64,000 bases of DNA from Lactobacillus melliventris (GTDB lineage: Bacteria > Bacillota > Bacilli > Lactobacillales > Lactobacillaceae). Both the position numbers and the translations under genes were made by a program. Positions within the stretch are counted from its first letter, which is position 1, and each line of letters begins with the position of its first letter. Under the pieces are notes generated by a model. That model was given only the letters and a program-made list of their open reading frames with translations, ran no database searches and was not told where the DNA came from. The DNA is taken from the NCBI RefSeq assembly GCF_013346935.1, contig NZ_JAAEEB010000002.1, positions 1 through 64,000 of the forward strand, in the 5' to 3' direction. Shown piece by piece: positions 1-9,510 of this stretch.

Positions 1-415
1 CATCAGACTTGCGTCCATTGTGGAAGATTCCCTACTGCTGCCTCCCGTAGGAGTTTGGGCCGTGTCTCAGTCCCAATGTGGCCGGTCAGTCTCTCAACTC
101 GGCTATGCATCATCGCCTTGGTAGGCCCTTACCTTACCAACTAGCTAATGCACCGCGGGCCCATCCTTTAGTGACAGCTCGAAAGCCGCCTTTCTCAGCT
201 TGAGCATGCGCTCTTGCTGCTTATTTGGTATTAGCACCTGTTTCCAAGTGGTATCCCAAGCTAAAGGGCAGGTTGCCCACGTGTTACTCACCCATCCGCC
301 GCTCGCGCTTCTGACTTCCTACCGAAGTATTCCGTCAAAATTGCTCGCTCGACTTGCATGTATTAGGCACGCCGCCAGCGTTCGTCCTGAGCCAGGATCA
401 AACTCTCATTTTTTA
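1..415 (-). rRNA. 16S ribosomal RNA, 5' part (gene continues off the left edge)
   Basis: Read on the minus strand, this is the start of a bacterial 16S rRNA: the universal 27F site (GAGTTTGATCCTGGCTCAG) lies at about 390-408 and the 338-type site (ACTCCTACGGGAGGCAGCA) near 35-53. Only about the first 400 nt are present; the rest of the rrn operon lies to the left of the window. The 5' end is approximate because maturation sites cannot be read from sequence. Sequence and spacing fit Lactobacillus. Short ORFs drawn across this region are not genes. Confidence 0.97.
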
Positions 416-583
416 AATGTTTGTTTGAATGTTTGCTCATTCGTTCCAAGATTCGCATCTCGGATTTATTTGCTTGCGAAATTGACTTCGCTCTTTTGTT
501 TTGGGTTCTTTAAACCCGCACATTTTTGCGAAAACATTGTTCAGTTTTCAAGGTACTACCCGCTGCTTTAAAGCAGCTTGTTT
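416..583 (-). other. rrn leader (16S precursor 5' region)
   Basis: Transcribed spacer between the tandem promoters and the mature 16S end. On the minus strand it carries a boxA-like antitermination stretch (CTTTGAAAA-type, here CCTTGAAAACTGAAC near 540-556), as is usual in Bacilli rrn leaders. No protein gene is supported here despite open frames. The wider gene-free stretch 416-1054 holds this leader, the rrn promoters and then AT-rich sequence upstream of the 1055 gene. Confidence 0.7.
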
Positions 584-612
584 ATTTTGCCAGATTCTTT
601 TGCTTTTGTCAA
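584..612 (-). promoter_or_regulatory. rrn promoter, proximal
   Basis: Minus strand: -35 TTGACA (612-607), 17-bp spacer, -10 CAAAAT (589-584). Perfect -35 and consensus spacing, about 170 bp ahead of the 16S gene. Confidence 0.8.
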
Positions 613-660
613 GCACTTTTTTCCGACTTATTTTTGCCGTCTTACCGGACAGCGTTTATT

Positions 661-689
661 ATCTTACTAAAACAATTGACTTTTGTCAA
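661..689 (-). promoter_or_regulatory. rrn promoter, distal
   Basis: Minus strand: -35 TTGACA (689-684), 17-bp spacer, -10 TAAGAT (666-661). It forms a tandem pair with the promoter at 584-612, spaced 77 bp apart. A third, weaker match (TTGCAA, 17 bp, TAGTAT) lies at 791-763. Confidence 0.8.
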
Positions 690-1054
690 CTGCTTTTGCT
701 TGATTTTTTAACGCTGTCTTCGTGCTCTTGCCTTGCGGCTCATTGCCCGACGACAGTTATTAATACTAGCAAGTATTTTTCTTTTTTGCAAGTCTTTTTT
801 GCATTTTTTTGAAATAAAAATATTTCTTCATTATATTTGAATTATTTTTGCTCAATTAATTAGCCTAGCTTCGCCGTAATCTAGTTAGAATTGCCCCACA
901 ATTTCCTTGAAATATTTGTCTCATCTCTTCTTTATTTGTCACAATTTCGTATCTTAAAACTAGCAAACGTTATCTAAACTTAATCCTTTCGTATAACCTA
1001 ATTAATTTAAAAGTTTTATAATACAACTATCTTTTTAAGGAGATTAAAACTATT

Positions 1055-2179
1055 TTGAAACATAAAATCATTACACTAGTCACGTCCTTAACTATGGCCG
1101 CTACACCCCTAGCCGCTGTTTCTACTACACAAGTCAAAGCAGCACCAAGCAGCACGCAGACAGAAATGTATAATTTTGTCAGAAATACCTTGCAAAAACA
1201 TCATGTTCGCGGCATTGTCACCGTTGTTAAAAACGGTGTACCACAGACAATTAGCTATGGTTATGCTTGGTATGGTAAGCGTATCGGCAACGGCAATAGC
1301 CAAGTCGTCTATCCGACAGCTTCTTTGCAAAAAGTAATAACTGCGGCCATGGTAGTCCAGTTAATTAACGAAACCAAGGGCACTAATAATTCCTTCACCC
1401 AATATACCAAAATATCTCGCTGGTACCCTAACCTCAAAAATGCGGATAATATCACTGTAGGCAATCTGTTAACTCATACTTCCGGCATTATGGCGACTAA
1501 AACCGAAGTAGACAGGGACCGAAACTATTCGGAAGAAAAAGCAATTAACTGGGTAGTTAACAACATTAATTCTTCTCCATCCGACACAATAGGTAATTAT
1601 CATTACAATAATAGTAATTATATTTTACTTACAGGCATTATCAGGCAAATCACCGGTAGATCGTATGCGGATAATATCCAAAGTCGAATTATTGACAAGC
1701 TGAACTTGCAAAATACATATCTTTACCAAAACATTCCTAAAAGTAAAACAGACCCCATTTCATACTATTCAAATGGTGGTAAAAATTATCAAAAAGCCGC
1801 TTATCTTAAAAAGAGTTTAGTTTCACAGATTCCAGGTGCTGGTAATCTATTTACTACTACAGAAGAATATTACAAAATGCAAGTTGGTTTAACAGATGGC
1901 TCTATTCTTAATAAAAACGATTTTTATTATCTAACACACTTAAAAAGCAAAGTAGTTAATTATTCGGGCGGACTTTATTTATATAATAACGATAATATTA
2001 AAAACGCCTATGGGAGTTTTAAAGGGGTTCATTTTGGTACCTGGATGCAGCTCACTGCAGATAATCAAAACGGTATTGTGATGTTTTTAAATCAAACTGA
2101 TGATAATGAAAATGACCAAAAAGATGTAGGCTACGAAATATTGCAGCACATCAAGCCTAATACTTTCGTCGCGCGTTAG
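1055..2179 (+). CDS. Exported serine beta-lactamase-family protein (class C/PBP-like)
   Basis: 374 residues. The first ~30 residues form a Sec signal peptide (basic start, hydrophobic core, VKAA cleavage region). The mature part has the class C beta-lactamase/DD-peptidase signature: SxxK as TASLQK (Ser about residue 90), the LLTHTSGI block common in this family, a YxN-type motif in YNNSNY, and HFGTW near the end in place of KTG. The start is a TTG preceded by AAGGAG 12 bases upstream. Family members act outside the cell as low-molecular-weight penicillin-binding proteins, esterases or D-Ala peptidases; sequence alone does not say which, and calling it a resistance gene would go too far. It stands alone, ahead of a terminator shared with the convergent surface-protein gene. 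Confidence 0.85.
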   Translation: MKHKIITLVTSLTMAATPLAAVSTTQVKAAPSSTQTEMYNFVRNTLQKHHVRGIVTVVKNGVPQTISYGYAWYGKRIGNGNSQVVYPTASLQKVITAAMVVQLINETKGTNNSFTQYTKISRWYPNLKNADNITVGNLLTHTSGIMATKTEVDRDRNYSEEKAINWVVNNINSSPSDTIGNYHYNNSNYILLTGIIRQITGRSYADNIQSRIIDKLNLQNTYLYQNIPKSKTDPISYYSNGGKNYQKAAYLKKSLVSQIPGAGNLFTTTEEYYKMQVGLTDGSILNKNDFYYLTHLKSKVVNYSGGLYLYNNDNIKNAYGSFKGVHFGTWMQLTADNQNGIVMFLNQTDDNENDQKDVGYEILQHIKPNTFVAR

Positions 2180-2247
2180 TTTTAGTTATCAACTCTTTGA
2201 TTTAGCTTAACTTCTAAAATCATTTAATTACGATGAATTCGGTTTAA

Positions 2248-2288
2248 AACAAATAAGAGCCAGGAGAATTTCCTAACTCTTATTTGTT
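2248..2288. terminator. Bidirectional terminator hairpin
   Basis: Inverted repeat AACAAATAAGAG / CTCTTATTTGTT with an inner GGA/TCC extension, between the convergent genes ending at 2179 and 2303. The outer A/T-rich arms give U-rich tails on both strands. Confidence 0.75.
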
Positions 2289-2302
2289 ACTTGTAATATT
2301 TA

Positions 2303-5300
2303 TTAAAAGTTACTCTTTTTGACGTATTGGTTTTTCCCTACGATATAGTATAGCTTCCGGTGGATCTTAACAGCTGCGCCATAAGTTTTTATTCTTTGGC
2401 CCTTCTTTAATGCCTTTCGCTGCAACTTTTTAGCTGCTTTATTGTAAATATAGCTGTTGCGTCTTAGCTTGCGCTTAACGCCCGAAACATTAGTAGCCTT
2501 AACATAGTTATCCTGGCCTAAATCGTAATACTTCTTGCCCTGAATAACTTTAGTGCCATAGGTCCAAATAGTCTTGCCCATAAAGTATTCACCAGTTTTA
2601 CGGCTGCCATTTTGGTCGTACAGGTAGGAATTATGAAAAACTGTTCTCCTCACTGCAGCTTGCCCTGTGACATTTTGCGAGTAAATATAGGTGACACTTT
2701 GCGGATTGGCGGTATAAAAGCCAGTCGCATTAGCTGGTCTTTGGGTCAGCTTATAGCCAGCCAGAGCTACTTCTTGCGTAAGATAACCTTCACCGACATT
2801 ACCGGTTAAAATCTGATCAGGTGCAAGTTGCTTGCCGGTTTCATCTTGATAGTGGACCGTAACCGAGCCACCCACAATTGGTTGCCTGCCAGCAGCATCG
2901 CCAGGGTTAACCGGGGCATTTTTAGTGTAAACATAAGTGATTTCGGTTTCGGTACCAGAGAATTTGCCAGTTGGCTTTGTTTTCAAAGTATAACCTTTGA
3001 TATCTTTAACAGCACTGTCGGGATAGAGGTCACCAATAGCACCTGTTAGTTGTTCATCGGTTACACCAGCAATTGGCTTACCATCCTGGTCAACATAGTG
3101 CGCCAGCACCTTGACCTGGTTAGTGTAAACATAAGTGACTTCGGTTACTGTCGTTGAAAACTTGCCACTTGGCTTTGTTTGAATTACATAACCTTCAATC
3201 GTTTTATTAGGATAGTCATCGCCAATCTTGCCACTCAGTGTTTCATCAGGAACACTAGCAATCGGTTTACCGTCCTGGTCAACGTAATGGGCTAACACCT
3301 TGACTTGGTTTGTGTAAACATAAGTGACTTCGGTTTCGGTACCAGAGAATTTACCGCTCGGTTTGGACTTCAAAATATAACCTTTTATATCTTTAACAGC
3401 ACTGTCCGGATAAGGATCACCAATCTTGCCACTTAGTGTTTTATCATCGGCAATTGGTTTGCCGTCTTGGTCAACATAGTGGGCCAGCACCTTAACCTGG
3501 TTAGTGTAAACATAGGTGACTGCGGTTACTGACGCTGAAAACTTGCCAGTCGGTTTTGTTTGAATTACATAACCGGCAATTTCCTTTGCGGGATAATCAT
3601 CGCCAATCTTGCCAGCCAAAGTGTCATCATCGGCAATTGGCTTACCGTCCTGATCAACATAGTGGGCCAGTACCTTGACCTGGTTGGTGTAAACATAAGT
3701 GACTTCGGTTTCAGTACCAGAGAACTTACCACTTGGTTTTGTTTGAATTACATAACCTTCAATCGTTTTATCTGGATAATCATCACCAATCTTTCCATTT
3801 AAAGTGTCATCATCGGCAACAGGCTTGCCGTTCTGGTCAACATAGTGAGCCAGCACTTTGACTTGATTGGTGTAAACATAAGTGACTTCAGTTTCCGTGC
3901 CAGAGAATTTACCGCTCGGTTTGGACTTCAAAATATAACCTTTGATATCTTTAACAACATTATCTGGATAAGGCTGATCAATGATACCGCTTATCGTCTG
4001 GTCAGGCGCACCCGCAATTGGCTTGCCGTCCTGGTCAACGTAATGGACCAGCACTTTAACCTGATTAGTATAAACATAAGTGACTTCCTGGACTTTATCT
4101 GTATAAGTTCCTTTAGCATTTGCAGGAGTGGTTTTTACCACATAGCCAGCAATATTTTGGGGTTCGCTGCTATAAGAGTCACCGATTTTTCCACTTAAAA
4201 TTTGATCTGGAGCCAGTGTTGCACCAGTTTCATCACGGTAGTGGACTGTAACTGCACCGCCTAACCTGACATACGTATCTTGGTCTCTGCTCCCGGAATA
4301 GTTACTCATTAATTGACTAGAAGTCCAGCTCTTATTTCCCTGGGGTTTATCTACTGTACCATTGCCTACGTTCAACCAAACGCCGGATACATCAAGTCCA
4401 GTTCCCTGTAAATAATTCTTAGGACCCAAAACTAAAGTAGACAATTTAGGTATACTTTTTAACATTTCACTTTTACTAGTCACCTGAGCCATTTGGAAAC
4501 TACTAATATTTAAAGTTTTTAAGTTTGTGGAGAACCTAAACATACCCCTCATATCAGTAACTTTACCAGTATCAAAATTACTTAAGTCTAGACTGGTTAA
4601 ACTGTTAGTACTAGGAAACATATATGACATATCAGTAACTTTAGCAGTATTAAAATTACGCAAATCAAGACTGGTTAAACTTTGACAATTGGAAAACATA
4701 AAGCTCATAATAGTAACATTAGAGGTATCAAAACTGTGTAAGTCTACGTTAGATAACTTTTTACAACCGGCAAACATCATAGACATATTAGTTACTTTAT
4801 TGGTGTTAAAGCCACGCAAATCAAGATGCTCTAAATTCTCACATCCGTTAAACATATCATACATATCATTTACTTTAGAAGTATCGAAACTACTGACATT
4901 CAAATTAGTTAATTTTTTACAATTCCAAAAAATTTCTGCCATAGAGGTGGCTTTAGTAGTATTAAAATTGCTTAAATCTAAAGAACTTAAATTTTGACAG
5001 CCAAAAAACATAAAGCTCATATTAGTCACTTCGGAAGTATCAACTTGATTTAAGCCCCTAATTTCAGTTAGGTTTTCAAAAAAAGCGAACATATAACTAG
5101 CGGTACCAATAACTTTTAACGGTCCGGTGATCCTAATTTTCTTAAGAGATTTATAATCATAATAATATTTTTCAAAAATCAGAAAAATAGCCCTAGGATT
5201 AGTCACCGTACCACCTGGTATAGTTAATATACCAGTAGCAGTATCCAAAGTTACATTAATTCCGCTCCAGGAGATTGTCAAAATAGAACGCGGGGTAATT

Positions 5301-5644
5301 CCTTTAGCTTTTTCGCCCGCAGCTGGCAGTTCATTAGAGTCTTGAGTTCCACTGCTAGGAGATGTTGAGGGTTGCGCTACATTGCTAGCTGCAGCTTCAG
5401 AAGTAGTACTTGCTTGATTATTATTAGCAGCAGAACTATCAGCTGAAGCTGCTGTCTGATTATTATTGCTAGCCGGTAGGGAGCTGCTTTGAGTTTGTTG
5501 CTTTTTAGCAGCAGCAGAATCAACTAAAGTATCAGCTTTAGCCATATCAGGAGACATAATAATTAAGCCTAAAGTAGCAGCAGCTAAGCTAGTAAATATT
5601 AATTTACCCCGATGGTGGCAGTTGGATTTAGAGTTCATTGTCAA
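2303..5644 (-). CDS. Large surface adhesin: BspA-type LRR, eight MucBP repeats, C-terminal SLAP domains
   Basis: 1113 residues. Order: signal peptide (about 1-38); Ser/Ala/Gln-rich linker (to about 110); BspA/DUF285-type leucine-rich repeats (about 135-395) with units such as LSSLDLSNFNT and VTNMSFMF; then eight MucBP repeats (about 466-991), the first and last beginning VTVHY and the six between almost identical (VKVLAHYVDQDGKPIA, ending VTYVYT); then two basic SLAP-type repeats (about 1000-1113) with Tyr/Lys-rich KKYYDLG and KLYYIVG. There is no LPXTG motif, so attachment is probably non-covalent through SLAP to the wall or S-layer. MucBP domains bind mucus glycans in other lactobacilli. 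The start is uncertain: TTG at 5644 is 12 bases from GAAAGG, ATG at 5638 is 18 bases away. Long open frames on the opposite strand are shadows of the repeats. Confidence 0.9.
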   Translation of the reverse strand: MTMNSKSNCHHRGKLIFTSLAAATLGLIIMSPDMAKADTLVDSAAAKKQQTQSSSLPASNNNQTAASADSSAANNNQASTTSEAAASNVAQPSTSPSSGTQDSNELPAAGEKAKGITPRSILTISWSGINVTLDTATGILTIPGGTVTNPRAIFLIFEKYYYDYKSLKKIRITGPLKVIGTASYMFAFFENLTEIRGLNQVDTSEVTNMSFMFFGCQNLSSLDLSNFNTTKATSMAEIFWNCKKLTNLNVSSFDTSKVNDMYDMFNGCENLEHLDLRGFNTNKVTNMSMMFAGCKKLSNVDLHSFDTSNVTIMSFMFSNCQSLTSLDLRNFNTAKVTDMSYMFPSTNSLTSLDLSNFDTGKVTDMRGMFRFSTNLKTLNISSFQMAQVTSKSEMLKSIPKLSTLVLGPKNYLQGTGLDVSGVWLNVGNGTVDKPQGNKSWTSSQLMSNYSGSRDQDTYVRLGGAVTVHYRDETGATLAPDQILSGKIGDSYSSEPQNIAGYVVKTTPANAKGTYTDKVQEVTYVYTNQVKVLVHYVDQDGKPIAGAPDQTISGIIDQPYPDNVVKDIKGYILKSKPSGKFSGTETEVTYVYTNQVKVLAHYVDQNGKPVADDDTLNGKIGDDYPDKTIEGYVIQTKPSGKFSGTETEVTYVYTNQVKVLAHYVDQDGKPIADDDTLAGKIGDDYPAKEIAGYVIQTKPTGKFSASVTAVTYVYTNQVKVLAHYVDQDGKPIADDKTLSGKIGDPYPDSAVKDIKGYILKSKPSGKFSGTETEVTYVYTNQVKVLAHYVDQDGKPIASVPDETLSGKIGDDYPNKTIEGYVIQTKPSGKFSTTVTEVTYVYTNQVKVLAHYVDQDGKPIAGVTDEQLTGAIGDLYPDSAVKDIKGYTLKTKPTGKFSGTETEITYVYTKNAPVNPGDAAGRQPIVGGSVTVHYQDETGKQLAPDQILTGNVGEGYLTQEVALAGYKLTQRPANATGFYTANPQSVTYIYSQNVTGQAAVRRTVFHNSYLYDQNGSRKTGEYFMGKTIWTYGTKVIQGKKYYDLGQDNYVKATNVSGVKRKLRRNSYIYNKAAKKLQRKALKKGQRIKTYGAAVKIHRKLYYIVGKNQYVKKSNF
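2925..4080 (-). repeat. Tandem ~180-195 bp repeats encoding MucBP units
   Basis: Six near-identical in-frame DNA units sit head to tail inside the adhesin gene; the boundary string GGTTAGTGTAAACATA or a close variant (plus strand) recurs about every 180-195 bp from about 2925 to 4075. Longer and shorter variants (with GYILKSKPSGKF or GYVIQTKPSGKF) are mixed, which suggests duplication and gene conversion. This is a likely site of copy-number change and assembly error. Confidence 0.85.
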
Positions 5645-6104
5645 ACCATAATTAAACCTTTCACAAATTAAAGAAATAAAATAAAAAGATAAGGTAATAA
5701 TAACATTTTAAAAGTAAAAAACAGTATATTGCTAGAAATATTTTAAAAGTAACAACAGTTACGAGCCAATTTTTGTTATTCGAATAGGGTTCTCATACAC
5801 AGAACAAGAGTCTGGTAAGGTCTTTAGTATCAGATTTTATTCCACCATATCCAAATAATTTTGTACTTAAATATAACTATTTGGAATTCACATCAGACTA
5901 TGACTAGCTTATTTGATCCTTGAATAATAAGATAGCAGCTACATTTCACGTTATTAGTGCTTGTGTTAAAAAGATTTACTTATGCCGAAATAATTTAGGT
6001 ATAATAAAAACCCCGAAATTGTTTCAATTTCGGAGTTTGTAGTCACAAGGTAATTTATCAACTTTTTACTTTATGTTTAAGTTTTTAATATTTAAAAGTT
6101 AAAA
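5645..6104. other. Gene-free region between adhesin and small membrane protein genes
   Basis: 460 bp, very AT-rich. It contains the adhesin's ribosome-binding site (GAAAGG at 5657-5662, minus strand) and a terminator at 6008-6037. I see no coding frame, RNA gene or repeat in the remainder. Confidence 0.5.
6008..6037 (-). terminator. Rho-independent terminator
   Basis: Stem CCGAAATTG/CAATTTCGG; on the minus strand it is followed by GGGTTTTTATTAT, so it can end transcripts of the minus-strand gene at 6105-6356. Confidence 0.7.
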
Positions 6105-6356
6105 TTATTTTTCACGTTTCTTTTTGATTTTGTCATACAGATACATCGTATCAGAGATAGCGAAATAGACAAGTGTAATAAAAAATGCAACTGTAGCAAT
6201 TTTAAGAGCCAAACTAAAATTAGTTAATGCTGTCCACATTAAAAAGACTACATATAGAGCCGCAATTGGTAAAACAACTCGATTAATTCGATGTTCTTGA
6301 CGCATAGCATGAATTGCTTTATTTTGATCTGCATCTTTAAGGTTACGTTCTGCCAT
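6105..6356 (-). CDS. Small two-helix membrane protein of unknown function
   Basis: 83 residues with a strong RBS (AAAGGAGGTAACAAA then ATG). The first ~25 residues are charged and hydrophilic; two hydrophobic helices follow (about 27-46 and 50-70), and the C-terminus is very basic (DKIKKKREK). The likely topology is both ends in the cytoplasm. I recognise no family. It appears to be a single-gene unit with its own terminator, between the adhesin and a helicase gene. Confidence 0.7.
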   Translation of the reverse strand: MAERNLKDADQNKAIHAMRQEHRINRVVLPIAALYVVFLMWTALTNFSLALKIATVAFFITLVYFAISDTMYLYDKIKKKREK

Positions 6357-6552
6357 TTTGTTACCTCCTTTTTATGGCCTACTTATTTAAATTTTATAGT
6401 ATTTTAACATAATATTGGTAAAATAGATAATTTTATTAATATTTATTTAATATTTTTTATCTGTGTTATCAAGTAAAAATTCTAGAATGGTGACTCTTGA
6501 AACGTTACAGCTAACACAAAAAATCTAAGAAAATTAATTCTTAGACTTTTTC

Positions 6553-9393
6553 TTATTCATCAAATAATAACTCATACATTTTGGTACTCAATGGCTTTTC
6601 TAATAATAAATTCATCCCTACCGCTGCTTTTTTCTTCGGCCCTAGCAATTCTTCTTTGACCGTATCTTTTTGAATATCTACCTGTCCTAAATAGTAAAAC
6701 TGCTTGCCAATCGCATCACTCTTCTTAACAAAAAGCAGCAACTTCATTTGCGGCGTATTAAGCAATCTCTGCACCTCATCTGATTCTAGATGACGTGGCG
6801 ATCGCGTATACCAGCGCAAACAGCGGCCGTCTTCTAGCGTATTATGGTATAAAGCATTGCGCTTTTTCTTTGAATCTTTTTGATAAGTGATAAAAATAGG
6901 AGTTTCATGCTCGTCCACACGGTAGCCATACATTGGTGCAGAAACATCTAAAGGCCAATTGAGCAACCGACAAGCATCTTTACGATCGTATTGCTCGTAA
7001 AGAGTAAATTGCTTTTGGTTATCATATTTTTGATTCATTGCCAAACCGGTTTTAATCACATCAACAAACAATTTTTTAAAAGTATTATTTTGCAAAAGAG
7101 ACTGCGTCAATTGCGGTGCTAATGCATAATCCAGTAAATCAGCTTTAACCACAAGCGGCTGGCCGCCATATTGTTCTTTCTTGGTTGTCTTGCCCTGCTT
7201 AATGTCAAAAAAGCTTAATGAAAGAATGTCTTCTACTGATGTCAGCACTTTCTCATTAACATAAGCACCATAATCATGCAGCTTTTTCTCAAATTCTTCC
7301 TGACTAACCTGCTCTTTTTCTAAAAGTAGTTGCAAAAGTAACAGTTCATGTGGCCTTTTGCCATTCAATAATTCTTTAGTAACAAAAGATAAAACCGCAC
7401 TCTCATAACCATTCAATTTTACAGGCTCACCCATCTTGGCTAGAAACTCGCCATAGTGCCCAAGACTATGATTATTGGCAAAGACCATTGGTGAAGTTGA
7501 ACCGTAACGATAAAAATCAAATAGCAAGGGCGGACGCCCTATCTTTTCAGCTAATTCTTGGTAAGACTGCCGCAATTCTTTAATGCTGTCTAATTTAATC
7601 TTATCTAGCGAAGCCAAAATTTTGGCAGAAGCAATTTGGCTAAAGTTAATCGTTGAAACATCAATAAAGCTCGGGAGCACACTTTCTTCACGTGCCTTAT
7701 CCTGCGAACGACTGTCATCCTGATTCAAAGCGATCGGAATTAAATAGTTATTTTTATAGTTACCGATAAAGTCGATGACCGTAACATAATCTTTACCGGG
7801 ATATTTACGTAAGCCCCGACCTAGCTGCTGGATAAAAACAATACTGGACTGCGTATTCCGCAACATAATTATCTGATTTAAAGCCGGAATATCAATGCCC
7901 TCATTAAAGAGATCAACGGTAATGATGTAATCAATTTTACCTTGTTCCAGCTGCCTGACCACTTGCAGTCTTCTTTTTTCACTGTCTTCATTAGTTAAGG
8001 CGATTGCCGGATGCTTGCGCTCTGAAAAAGCCTGTGCTAATTCGCGTGCTTCTTCTTGACGGCTGCAAAAGACCAGTCCTTTAGCTTGAGAGCCACAGTA
8101 GCCGTAATAATCCAGCTGCTTTAAGACATAGTCAACCCGCTCGGGCGCCAGTAATCTGCGTAAGTTGGCGGTCTCATCAATGCTTGCACCATCAACTTCA
8201 TAGTCTGCAACGCCCACATAATGAAAAGGAGCCAGCATTTTTTCTTCCAATGCTTCCCGCAAGCGGATTTCATAAGCTAGATTATAATCAAAGAGGCGGT
8301 AAACATCTTGATCGTCCATTCTTTCTGGCGTGGCAGTCATCCCCAACCAAAATTGCGGCTTAAACTTAGCAAAAATGCGCTGGTAACTTGGTGCAGCTGC
8401 TCTGTGGGCCTCATCAATCAAAATGTAATCAAAAGTTGTTGCGCTTAAGCTGGCAAGTACTTCCGGCTGACTTAAAGTCTGCACGGTGGCAAAAACATAT
8501 TTGCGCTCAAGCTGGTGCTTATGTCCGGTTAACAAGCCATAATCGGCTAACTTCCCGCCAATTACCTGGTAAAAACTTTTTAAAGCTTTTTTGGCAATTT
8601 GTTCACGATGGACTACATAAAGAAACTTGCGCGGTTTAAAATCTTTAACCGCAAAAGCCCCCAAATACGTTTTCCCAGTTCCAGTCGCTGAAACTACCAG
8701 GCCGCGTTTTTGCCCACCATCAACTAGTCCCTTTAGTTCATGCAGTGCTTCCTGCTGCATCTTATTTGGTACAATTTTAGCTGCTTCATTAACATGAACC
8801 TGGGAATGCGGTTGTGGCTTTACCCAATTTTGTTCATATTCTCTTATCCAGCTTGCGGATAATGGCATGCTCGTCTTTTTTAATTCATGCAGCTGTTTAG
8901 CAATTTGTTTTGTCAGTGTCGCATTATTCTTCGAACTAATTTTCAAAGCCCACTCATAATTACTTAAAAGTGCCGCACGGGTAAAATTAGCACTGCCAAT
9001 AACCAAAGTTTGCCAGTCGTCATGGTCAAAGAGATAACCCTTAGCGTGAAAACCTGCTTGCGGCGTAATCTTTACCGTTAAGTTGCTAATCTTCATTAAT
9101 TCCCGAAAGACTTTGGGGTTGTTAAATCCTAGATAGTCGCCTGTAATTAACGTACCCGTAACGTTTCTTTTAGCCAAATCAGCCATGACTACTTTAAAGG
9201 GAACGAGCATATCCTGCGTCACAAAAGCCACTGCCCAGGTAAAAGTGTTGCAGCTGAGCAGCTCTTGGCGCAAAGTCAGCCAAATGTTCTCCTGCTTATT
9301 ATTTTGCAGGAGCTTTGGTCCTAATACTTCATGTCCCGGATAACGGGAATCATATAAACCGTTAAGAATGGCGTCTTGCAAGGGCTCATCCAT
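6553..9393 (-). CDS. Superfamily 2 helicase with N-terminal PLD nuclease-like domain and DUF3427-type C-terminus
   Basis: 946 residues from the chosen ATG at 9393, placed 5 bases after AGGTGA; ATG 9399 and GTG 9402 overlap that RBS. The N-terminus holds a phospholipase-D-like motif (HAKGYLFD with GSANFT, about residues 116-135). The helicase core follows: Walker A ATGTGKT (about 238), DEAH box IDEAHRAA (about 327), motif III GMTATPER, and motif VI QQLGRGLRKY (about 526). The last ~300 residues match the DUF3427-type tail common in this architecture. Such proteins are predicted ATP-dependent DNA translocases with a nuclease-like domain; roles in repair or defence have been proposed but the substrate is unknown. 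No restriction or defence partner lies beside it; the upstream gene is ExoIII on the same strand, with a terminator between. Confidence 0.9.
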   Translation of the reverse strand: MDEPLQDAILNGLYDSRYPGHEVLGPKLLQNNKQENIWLTLRQELLSCNTFTWAVAFVTQDMLVPFKVVMADLAKRNVTGTLITGDYLGFNNPKVFRELMKISNLTVKITPQAGFHAKGYLFDHDDWQTLVIGSANFTRAALLSNYEWALKISSKNNATLTKQIAKQLHELKKTSMPLSASWIREYEQNWVKPQPHSQVHVNEAAKIVPNKMQQEALHELKGLVDGGQKRGLVVSATGTGKTYLGAFAVKDFKPRKFLYVVHREQIAKKALKSFYQVIGGKLADYGLLTGHKHQLERKYVFATVQTLSQPEVLASLSATTFDYILIDEAHRAAAPSYQRIFAKFKPQFWLGMTATPERMDDQDVYRLFDYNLAYEIRLREALEEKMLAPFHYVGVADYEVDGASIDETANLRRLLAPERVDYVLKQLDYYGYCGSQAKGLVFCSRQEEARELAQAFSERKHPAIALTNEDSEKRRLQVVRQLEQGKIDYIITVDLFNEGIDIPALNQIIMLRNTQSSIVFIQQLGRGLRKYPGKDYVTVIDFIGNYKNNYLIPIALNQDDSRSQDKAREESVLPSFIDVSTINFSQIASAKILASLDKIKLDSIKELRQSYQELAEKIGRPPLLFDFYRYGSTSPMVFANNHSLGHYGEFLAKMGEPVKLNGYESAVLSFVTKELLNGKRPHELLLLQLLLEKEQVSQEEFEKKLHDYGAYVNEKVLTSVEDILSLSFFDIKQGKTTKKEQYGGQPLVVKADLLDYALAPQLTQSLLQNNTFKKLFVDVIKTGLAMNQKYDNQKQFTLYEQYDRKDACRLLNWPLDVSAPMYGYRVDEHETPIFITYQKDSKKKRNALYHNTLEDGRCLRWYTRSPRHLESDEVQRLLNTPQMKLLLFVKKSDAIGKQFYYLGQVDIQKDTVKEELLGPKKKAAVGMNLLLEKPLSTKMYELLFDE

Positions 9394-9441
9394 ACTCATC
9401 ACCTCAAAATTATTTTACACAAAAGAAAAAGAAACCCAACC

Positions 9442-9484
9442 TGATGTGACCCTTAATTTGTCCTAATTTTAGGGATCACATCAA
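9442..9484 (-). terminator. Terminator of exoA
   Basis: Stem TGATGTGACCCT / AGGGATCACATCA (one bulge), followed on the minus strand by a T-rich tract (GGGTTTCTTTTTCTTTTG). It lies between exoA and the helicase gene. Confidence 0.7.
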
Positions 9485-9510
9485 CCCTTTGGCTCTCTTT
9501 TGTTAGCTAT

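Noticed and set aside
200-812. Open frames across the 16S gene and rrn leader
   Set aside because: They lie in rRNA and transcribed leader and have no RBS.
1055-2179. Beta-lactam resistance gene
   Set aside because: Only the broad class C/PBP fold is supported; many such lactobacillar proteins are esterases or DD-peptidases.
2925-4080. Regular ~190-bp repeats considered as CRISPR or satellite DNA
   Set aside because: Units are in frame, protein coding and lack unique spacers.
2612-4997. Several plus-strand frames of 65-117 codons inside the adhesin gene
   Set aside because: They are antisense shadows repeated with the MucBP and LRR units (NISDFGF-like repeats mirror the coding repeat).
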